Source of the DNA: Streptosporangium brasiliense
GTDB taxonomy: Bacteria; Actinomycetota; Actinomycetes; Streptosporangiales; Streptosporangiaceae
Assembly: GCF_030811595.1 (NCBI RefSeq)
Contig: NZ_JAUSRB010000002.1
Span: 7,502,001 to 7,566,000, forward strand
Reading direction: 5' to 3'
DNA: 64,000 bases
Each line of letters begins with the position of its first letter. Position 1 is the first letter of the stretch. A program made the translations under genes and the position numbers. The notes below the pieces were generated by a model. It was not told the origin of the DNA and searched no databases. It worked only from the letters and a program-made list of their open reading frames with translations. Shown here in pieces: positions 58,134 to 64,000 of this stretch.

Positions 58134-58228
58134 GGCAACGCGCCAGCCTCTCTTGAACTGGATAATTATGCTGGCAAAGGTAGAAAGTTCCCCATGAATC
58201 GTAAAGGACACCGAAGGGTGGTCGATCG

Positions 58229-58681
58229 ATGCGCCGGCGTGCGTTCCTGGGCCTGGGCGGCTGGCTCGCGGCCGCCGTCCTCACCACGGCCACCGGCACC
58301 TGGGCGGTGTCCCTGATCGGCACCGACATCACCGGGCAGGTCGTGCGTTCCATGACGCTGGAGGAGGTCGAGCGGGCCCTGATCACCACCTCCGCGGGAC
58401 CGGCCGTCGCGCCCCCCGCCTCCGCCGGGCCGTACGCGGAGACCGGCAACTTCTCCTACGCCGAGGGGTCGGTGACCGCCGCCTGCGACGCCGGCCAGGC
58501 CCTCCTGCTGTCGTGGAGTCCCGCCCCCGGATACGGCGTCGACGAGGTCGAGCGCGGTCCCGCCGCCGCCGTCTCGGTGGTCTTCGAGTCCGACGACCGC
58601 AAGACCGCCATCAGCCTGACCTGCCCCTCCGGGAAACCCGCCGCCACGGTCCGTTCCGTGACCGAACACGACGAGGACTGA
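58229..58681 (+). CDS. Small exported/membrane-anchored protein of unknown function
   Basis: The 150-residue protein has a basic start and one hydrophobic segment (FLGLGGWLAAAVLTTATGTW). The rest is extracytoplasmic, with two cysteines (VTAACDAGQA and SLTCPSGKP) that could form a disulfide. It is divergent from the two-component genes and probably under their control (inference). ATG 58229 lacks a strong ribosome binding site. Confidence 0.7.
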   Translation: MRRRAFLGLGGWLAAAVLTTATGTWAVSLIGTDITGQVVRSMTLEEVERALITTSAGPAVAPPASAGPYAETGNFSYAEGSVTAACDAGQALLLSWSPAPGYGVDEVERGPAAAVSVVFESDDRKTAISLTCPSGKPAATVRSVTEHDED

Positions 58682-59082
58682 GGGCGCCGGCGCCCGTGAC
58701 CAGGGGTGAGAGGCCGCGGGGCGCGGGGCCGAGCGCGCCGACGAAGTACTCGCTGCCCACCCGACGGCCATGACCTGGTCCCGCCGTAGTCCCTGAAGGT
58801 GTGCAGCTGCGGGTAGGTGTTCTCGTAGTGCTGCCACACCTGGTTGGGCGGGGTGACCAGGTTCGCCGGCGGGCTCCGTCCGGCCGTGCCCGGCCGGCGG
58901 GCCCGTGCCGTGCCGTACCGGACCGGACCGGTGAGCGGGATCACAGGAATGTCCGGCGCAGGCTCTAGCATCCGCGGCATGAACAACACCGTGATCTCAC
59001 CTCCCCGGCATCGCGTCATCGGTGCCGCGGAGGCGGAGAAGCGGTTCGGCCTCCGTTGACACATGAGCAAGAGGAACAGTCG
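58682..59082. other. Intergenic region with a minus-strand gene remnant and a small plus-strand frame
   Basis: On the minus strand, 58866-58755 reads ANLVTPPNQVWQHYENTYPQ then LHTFRDYGG, protein-like text that is then split over two other frames (DQVMAVGW and GSEYFVGALGPAPRGL). It looks like a decayed gene I cannot name. On the plus strand a 26-codon frame ends just before the WGR gene. Confidence 0.45.
58979..59059 (+). CDS. Possible 26-residue upstream peptide of the WGR gene
   Basis: ATG 58979 to TGA 59059 encodes MNNTVISPPRHRVIGAAEAE then KRFGLR. Its stop overlaps an in-frame TTG (59056) of the following gene in TTGA, so it might couple translation as a leader peptide. Codon use looks coding, but there is no clear ribosome binding site. 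It may instead be the start of an older gene. Confidence 0.35.
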   Translation: MNNTVISPPRHRVIGAAEAEKRFGLR

Positions 59083-62000
59083 ATGGACGAGCATGACCCG
59101 ATCAGCCGGTTCTACGGACTGCCGATCACGCCGGAGACGGCCACGGCGTCGGTGGAGCACCTGACCGACCCGTTTGCCGACGATCTCGTCAAGGCGCATC
59201 TCGGGAGCAACTATCCGTACTTCGGGGCGATCGACAAGACACTTGCGGGTTTCTTCGTCCTTGATGACGAAGGCGACAACTACACGCTGCTGGACGTCCG
59301 CGGGGACGGGCGGGTGTGGTGGCAGGACCACGAGACCCGCGAGCTCCACCTCCACTTCGACTCGCTGGACGACTGGCGCGCCTTCAAGGAGGAAGTGGAC
59401 AGAGGCGGCGACGAGGACGAGCTTCGCGACGCCTTCCGGACCAAGGAACGACCGGCGGCCCGGCCCGGCGAGGCGCCCGGCACGCCCGCACTGGCCACGA
59501 GGTACCAGTGGCTGGTCTGGCTGCTCGCGCAACCGCTGCGCGACCGCCAGGGCCGGGTGACCCAGGACGACGACGAGCTGACACGGACCGCGATCGGGCA
59601 TTTCCGCGCCATCTGGCCGACAGATGAGGCCGCGGAGAAGAGCCTGCTGGCGGAGTTGCCGCTGCTGGCCGGGGACCCGCATCTGGCGATCTACTGGCTG
59701 CTGCACACGTCGCTGCTGGCGATGGAGCCGCAGCGGACACGGGTGCTCGCGGCGATCGGGCGGGCGCCGTGCCGTACGCCGCTCGTCGACGCGTTCGCGG
59801 CGGCTTTCGGGTCGCTGCCGCTGGACGGGGATGTGACGATCGTGCCGGGCTTCAGGACGCGCCGCTCGCTCGCGCTCCTGTACACCGGCGACGACGCACC
59901 CGAGACGGAAAGGGCGCGCACCGCGCTGGTCTCCATGGAGATCGAGCCCCGGGCGAGGTCGCTGATGAAGTTCGTGCTCGTCCACGACGGCCTGGAGGAG
60001 GGCACGCTGACGGACGCCGAGGTCGCCGCGGCGGCGACACGGATGGATGCGGTGCCCGGCTCCGCGGCGCTGCGCGCCCTGCTCGACCGGCGCGCCGGGA
60101 TGGAGGTCAGCCCCCATGCCGACGAGTTCGCGCGGACGGCGACCACCACCGGCGAGACCTGGCCGTGGGTGCTGGCGACGTTGTGGCAGGTCCATTCGCT
60201 GGTCCGCGACCTGGACGCACTGGAGACGGTGATCGGTTTCCTGCTGGACAAGGATCCGTACCATCGGCGCGTCCTCGCCATACTCCAGCACGCTCAGGGG
60301 CTGGCCGGGCGCGAGTTCCTGATGCCCGCCGACGGACTGGAGCGGGCGTTGGCGCTGGCGGAGGCGTCCGCACCGATCCTGCAAGAACTGGCGACGCCGG
60401 ACGACCACTCGGCGATCATCGCGAGGATCGCCGACCCGGCGTTGGCGCGGGCGGTCGCGCGCCGCGTCCTGCACCGTGCGGACGTGGACGAATACGCGGC
60501 CGAGGTGAGCTCGTGGGCGATCCGCGCCGTCCTCGCGGGTGACGACCCCGACCGGGGGGAACTCGCCGCCCGGGGTTTCGAGGCTCTGCCGTTCCAGTCC
60601 CACCAGCAGGTGCTCGCCGACATCGCCGGTGAGATCACCTCCCCCGGCCACCCTCTCGTCCGCGTCATGCTGCGGGTGCTGGAGCACGCCGCCGAACCCG
60701 ACGACGCCGGCTTCATGGCGACCTACACGGCCAAGCAGATGAAGAAGGAGGTCCTCACGGCGCTCGCACCGTTCGCGCACGAGCCGGAGATCTTCGACGA
60801 GCTGATGCGCCTGGCAGAGCTGCCCGCCGGCCATACGACCGTCGATTCGCTGTGGAGCCGGCTGTTCAACCCGTTCAGCGAGGAGACCTACGTCCTGCCC
60901 CGGCTCTCGGACGAGCAGGCGGTGCGGGTGGCCAGGGCGATGATCGCCACCCGGCTCACGCATCCGGTCATCCTCGCCCGCAACACCGCCGGGCAGCAGC
61001 TTTACCACTTCGCCCACACGGGCGCCGAGGAATTCCTGATCGAGGCGCTCAACGAGTACGGCAGGCGCCTCGCCGATTCCGTGGAAAAGGGCGGGAAGGT
61101 CTTCGACCGCGGCGAGACCGAGGACGACCTCCTCAAGGACCTGGTGGCGAACCTCTACTCCGCGGTCGGCAACATGGGGACGCCCCGGTCGCGGACCGCG
61201 CTGATCGAGCGGCTCTTCACCGAGCGGCGCGCGTTCTGGTGGATGGGCAACGCGATCGGCGGTGTCTTCTCCGCCGAGGTCCACCGCGAGGCGCTGGCCA
61301 TGGTGCGCGAGCGGCGGGACGGAATGGGCGCGGGCTGCTACGCGTACGCCCTGGCCGACTTCGTGAAGCAGGGGCCGCCGAAGGTGGACCTGCTCCAGGA
61401 GCTGGCCGGCTGGCCGGTGCCGGCGGAGGAGCTTTCCCGCCGCTTCTTCAAGTACGCCCTCGTCGTCGGGATCGAGGCGGCCCTGGCCGCGAAGGAATAC
61501 GACCTGGTCCGCGCCGCGCACGCCCTCGCCTCCTCCATCGCGGAACCGCCCTTGCAGCCCGACGAGCACGCGCGCGCCATCCGGTGGGACAACCCGCTGG
61601 AGACGGAGGAGCTGGCCAGGCAGCTGGAGGCGGTCCTGTCCGGAGCCGCTGACGACAAGCGCCGCCGCCTCGTCGAGAAAGGCGCGGCCGCCCGTCTCCA
61701 GGGCACGCCACGGCTGAAGATCTCCGACAAGAAACTCGGCATCCTGGCCGGTACGACCGTCCGGCGACGGCTGCTGCATGACAGGACGACCGGGGAGGTC
61801 TGGTTCCTCGACATCGACGGGGCGGTGCACGCCTTCGACGGATACGAGATCACCGGCCTCCCTTTCGAGCCCCGGGCGATCGGTTACGGCCGGATGCGGG
61901 CGTTTCTCGATGGCGTGACCGAACTGTCCGAGCGCGCGCTGTTCTGGGACCGCCGGGCACACAAATTCGTCGAGGTCATCCGCTATGGCGACCGGATGAC

Positions 62001-63249
62001 CTACGTGTGGGGCCGGAGCAACGGCGCGCTCGACGGTCTCGGCCTCTCCTTCCCCGACGTCGACGCGGCAGCCGACGCGTTCGCCCGCGTGAAGAGCAGC
62101 GTCGCCGCGGCCGACATGACCGAGACGAGCCCCTGGTACGTGCCGGGCAAGGGCGCGGTCCTGCGCACCTTCCGCACGCCGGACCCCGACGGCCCGAGCA
62201 GCTCAAGCAACCATCGCCGCGTGTTCGACAGGAGGATCAACGCCGGCCCTCGTTTCGCCACCGAGGCGGAGGCGGTCGCCGCACACGAACGGTGGGAGCT
62301 GGAGGCGCAACGGGACCGCGACGCGGGCCTGACCTGCCTGGAGTGGCAGGACAACCGACTCCGGCCCGAGGACATGACCGTGGGGGAATGGATCAGGGAC
62401 CGGATCCGGGACGACCCCAGCGACGCGGCCTGGCACGCCCGGGCGCTCACCGAGATCGTCGATTACCTGAGGAGCCACGGCTACGGTGACCTGATCGGCT
62501 CGATCGAGGTCGAGGTGGGCTCGGGCGTCTCCGACGACGAGATCGCCGCCTACGAGGCCGAGCGCCGGCACCCGGTCCCCGAGGTGCTGCGCGCCTTCTG
62601 GCGCGAGATCGGCCACGCCCGCTGGTCCGTGGGCGGGGTGGGAATGCGGGTCCTGCCGCCGTCGCAGGTGCTGCCCCGCCGGCCGGCCGCGCGGCAGCTG
62701 GGAGAGGACTTCCTTCGAGGGCTGACTCCTGCCGAAGCCGACGCCGCCCGGCCGCTGATGAGCGCGCTGGACGTGCTGGTCGAGACGCTCGACGGCTCTG
62801 TCATCTTCACCGTGCTCGCCGACCGGGAGGCCAAGGAGGGCCGGGTCTTCACCCATACCGACTACGATCCACGCAGTTTCTGGTGGGAGAACTCCCTGTC
62901 GTGGATGCTGGCGACGCGCTTTCTCGACGGCTTCGCCGACGCGATCGAGGAGGCCGCACCCGTGGTGGCGCGGCTCTACCACGGCCAGCGGCTGAACCCG
63001 GACGCGCAGCGTCGCTACTTCGAGCTGAGGGAGCAGGGCAAGACCCCCAGGTTCTGGGAGCTCCTGTACGACGAGACGTTCGGCTCGGTCTCCACCCGCT
63101 CCGGAAAGGTCGGCGCGGCCGGTGCCGTACGTACCAGACGGTACGACCCGGCCCGCGCGGCCCGCAAGGTGGCCAAGCTGATCGCCGCCAGGGAGAAGGA
63201 CGGCTACCACGAAGCCGTACCCGTCAAAACCCGGGCCGACACCCCCTGA
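59083..63249 (+). CDS. Giant SUKH-HEAT-WGR multidomain protein
   Basis: The 1,388-residue protein has no known overall function. An N-terminal domain (1-115; FFVLDDEGDNYTLLDVRGDG, RVWWQDHETRELHLHFDSLD) resembles SUKH-type ligand domains. Residues 120-860 are helical and HEAT-like (EEFLIEALNEYGRRLADSVE, NLYSAVGNMGTPRSRTALIE). A beta-rich region with VWFLDIDGAVHAFDGYEITG spans about 880-1020. A second SUKH-like segment starts near 1146 (SDDEIAAYEAERRHPVPEVL). A WGR domain closes the protein (about 1318-1385; RFWELLYDETFGSVSTRSGK). WGR domains bind nucleic acid ends in PARPs and occur in MolR-like bacterial proteins. ATG 59083 has GAGGA upstream; TTG 59056 is an alternative start. Confidence 0.82.
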   Translation: MDEHDPISRFYGLPITPETATASVEHLTDPFADDLVKAHLGSNYPYFGAIDKTLAGFFVLDDEGDNYTLLDVRGDGRVWWQDHETRELHLHFDSLDDWRAFKEEVDRGGDEDELRDAFRTKERPAARPGEAPGTPALATRYQWLVWLLAQPLRDRQGRVTQDDDELTRTAIGHFRAIWPTDEAAEKSLLAELPLLAGDPHLAIYWLLHTSLLAMEPQRTRVLAAIGRAPCRTPLVDAFAAAFGSLPLDGDVTIVPGFRTRRSLALLYTGDDAPETERARTALVSMEIEPRARSLMKFVLVHDGLEEGTLTDAEVAAAATRMDAVPGSAALRALLDRRAGMEVSPHADEFARTATTTGETWPWVLATLWQVHSLVRDLDALETVIGFLLDKDPYHRRVLAILQHAQGLAGREFLMPADGLERALALAEASAPILQELATPDDHSAIIARIADPALARAVARRVLHRADVDEYAAEVSSWAIRAVLAGDDPDRGELAARGFEALPFQSHQQVLADIAGEITSPGHPLVRVMLRVLEHAAEPDDAGFMATYTAKQMKKEVLTALAPFAHEPEIFDELMRLAELPAGHTTVDSLWSRLFNPFSEETYVLPRLSDEQAVRVARAMIATRLTHPVILARNTAGQQLYHFAHTGAEEFLIEALNEYGRRLADSVEKGGKVFDRGETEDDLLKDLVANLYSAVGNMGTPRSRTALIERLFTERRAFWWMGNAIGGVFSAEVHREALAMVRERRDGMGAGCYAYALADFVKQGPPKVDLLQELAGWPVPAEELSRRFFKYALVVGIEAALAAKEYDLVRAAHALASSIAEPPLQPDEHARAIRWDNPLETEELARQLEAVLSGAADDKRRRLVEKGAAARLQGTPRLKISDKKLGILAGTTVRRRLLHDRTTGEVWFLDIDGAVHAFDGYEITGLPFEPRAIGYGRMRAFLDGVTELSERALFWDRRAHKFVEVIRYGDRMTYVWGRSNGALDGLGLSFPDVDAAADAFARVKSSVAAADMTETSPWYVPGKGAVLRTFRTPDPDGPSSSSNHRRVFDRRINAGPRFATEAEAVAAHERWELEAQRDRDAGLTCLEWQDNRLRPEDMTVGEWIRDRIRDDPSDAAWHARALTEIVDYLRSHGYGDLIGSIEVEVGSGVSDDEIAAYEAERRHPVPEVLRAFWREIGHARWSVGGVGMRVLPPSQVLPRRPAARQLGEDFLRGLTPAEADAARPLMSALDVLVETLDGSVIFTVLADREAKEGRVFTHTDYDPRSFWWENSLSWMLATRFLDGFADAIEEAAPVVARLYHGQRLNPDAQRRYFELREQGKTPRFWELLYDETFGSVSTRSGKVGAAGAVRTRRYDPARAARKVAKLIAAREKDGYHEAVPVKTRADTP

Positions 63250-63264
63250 CCGGACCCGCGAGGA

Positions 63265-63286
63265 CCCGGCTCCGCCGAGAGCCGGG
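63265..63286 (+). terminator. Terminator hairpin after the WGR gene
   Basis: CCCGGCTC-CGCCGA-GAGCCGGG forms an 8-bp stem with a 6-base loop, 15 bases after the WGR stop. Confidence 0.7.
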
Positions 63287-63517
63287 CCTCCGGCCTGCCG
63301 GAAACTTCTTGATCATCGGATCATGGCGGACCGGGAGGGATGACGACGGAGCCAACCGTTCCCGCCGAAGGCCCGCAGCCATCGGACCAGGCCGACGTCC
63401 GGTTTGGATGAAAAGGTTCTCGTATTGCTGAGTTCCCAGTGGCCGCGCGCCGCCACGATCACCGGCGCGGAGGCCGGACTGTCGGCCCGCCGGGAGCGGA
63501 GGCCGTGACCGGCGGGC

Positions 63518-63922
63518 CTACGCGTCCTCACCCGGGAGTTCTCGGCCGGACAGGTACAGCCGGGCACCGGCCCAGATGGCCGCGGGTTCGCACCGGGCGA
63601 CCTGCCAGGTGACGGATGTCAGCCGCCCCCTCCGGCGGTAGCGTCGCACGATCGTCAGATGTTCCGGCCACGCCACGAACCGCTTCAGGGCCTGCTCGCT
63701 CTGCCAGATCGACACCGAGCCGCACCTGCGCTCCAGCATTTCCGCCCACAGCCACATCCCGACCGCGCCGTCCAGCCCGGGCCAGCCCCGGCCCAGCGCG
63801 CGCCCGGACCGGTAGATACCGGGCAGGTCGCGCGCCCTGTCGGCCCGGAACTCGGTGATGGCGACCAGTACGGGACCGGTGACGTCCGCGGCCGGCCCGG
63901 GCGTCCAGGAACTCCTCAGCAT
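63518..63922 (-). CDS. DUF3291/monooxygenase-like dimeric alpha-beta barrel protein
   Basis: The 134-residue protein reads like a single ferredoxin-like (dimeric alpha-beta barrel) domain: GLDGAVGMWLWAEMLERRCG, SVSIWQSEQALKRFVAWPEH and a final strand GRLTSVTWQVARCEPAAIWA. The motif SIWxSxxALxxFVxxPxH resembles DUF3291 and heme-degrading or quinol monooxygenase-like proteins. ATG 63922 overlaps the upstream gene's stop by 7 bases; GTG 63934 is an alternative. Function is unknown. Confidence 0.7.
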   Translation of the reverse strand: MLRSSWTPGPAADVTGPVLVAITEFRADRARDLPGIYRSGRALGRGWPGLDGAVGMWLWAEMLERRCGSVSIWQSEQALKRFVAWPEHLTIVRRYRRRGRLTSVTWQVARCEPAAIWAGARLYLSGRELPGEDA

Positions 63923-64000
63923 GACGGCGCCCACGCCGGGGAACGGCCGAGCAGCCCGAGCAGCCGCTCGAAGTCGGAGACGTCGGCGGGCACCGGAACC
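63916..64000 (-). CDS. C-terminal end of an unidentified protein (5' end outside window)
   Basis: The frame entering from the right edge ends at TGA 63918-63916 and reads VPVPADVSDFERLLGLLGRS then PAWAPSC. Its stop overlaps the ATG of the DUF3291-like gene, the hallmark of a real upstream operon partner. Twenty-seven residues are too few for a family call. Confidence 0.6.
   Translation of the reverse strand, partial: VPVPADVSDFERLLGLLGRSPAWAPSC

Noticed and set aside
58456..61962. 1,168-codon minus-strand frame over the WGR gene
   Set aside because: Despite its length it reads as low-complexity Arg/Leu/Gln/Gly/Val text with no domain; the plus-strand protein has recognisable modules.

Overview
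The window is high-GC DNA (roughly 70 percent) with short intergenic gaps, many GTG starts, ATGA/GTGA stop-start overlaps and several probably leaderless genes. A mycothiol-dependent-type isomerase fold, an HrdB-like sigma factor, an ECF42 sigma module and a long WGR/SUKH protein all point to a filamentous actinomycete. I infer Streptosporangiales (Nonomuraea-like), but no rRNA or tRNA is present to prove it. The region looks like chromosome-arm DNA: small transport, regulation and detoxification cassettes separated by decayed gene remnants.

Layout. 1-5.5 kb: a remnant of a DHA2 exporter, a haloalkane-dehalogenase-like hydrolase, an MFS exporter with a DinB-fold enzyme, and a DGPF protein coupled to an ECF42 sigma factor. 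5.6-13 kb: an oligosaccharide ABC importer with a cytosolic GH29 alpha-fucosidase, a divergent ROK regulator, and two further regulators. 13-18 kb: a beta-propeller protein, an MFS transporter, and a secreted metallophosphoesterase whose C-terminal P-domain is broken. 18-21 kb: a SUKH protein, then beta-lactamase and Clp-N remnants. 21-30 kb: a nitrogen-compound cluster (amino-acid ABC importer, YtcJ-type amidohydrolase, LysR, amidase, Lrp, Asp/Glu racemase). 30-35 kb: a MarR/P450 pair facing a compact cluster of P450, 21-residue peptide and methyltransferase. 35-45 kb: Rrf2/NmrA pair, AroQ, SnoaL-like protein, sigma factor, cyclophilin, phosphotransferase, DHA2 exporter with an XRE-cupin regulator, and a patatin behind a SoxR-like operator. 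45-52 kb: a lipoprotein, MacA-like adaptor, ATPase and FtsX-like permease operon with its two-component system. 52-64 kb: methyltransferase/TetR divergon, GNAT, serine hydrolase, PepSY protein with two-component system, a 1,388-residue SUKH-HEAT-WGR protein, and an unknown operon at the right edge.

The most interesting item is the reading frame at 33457-33522 (minus strand). It is missed by length cut-offs but has an excellent Shine-Dalgarno site. It encodes a basic leader ending in the aromatic pentapeptide AWHIW, directly downstream of a cytochrome P450 with an aberrant I-helix and upstream of a SAM methyltransferase. This matches the logic of P450-crosslinked RiPPs of the tryptorubin (atropopeptide) type, with a shortened, histidine-containing core.
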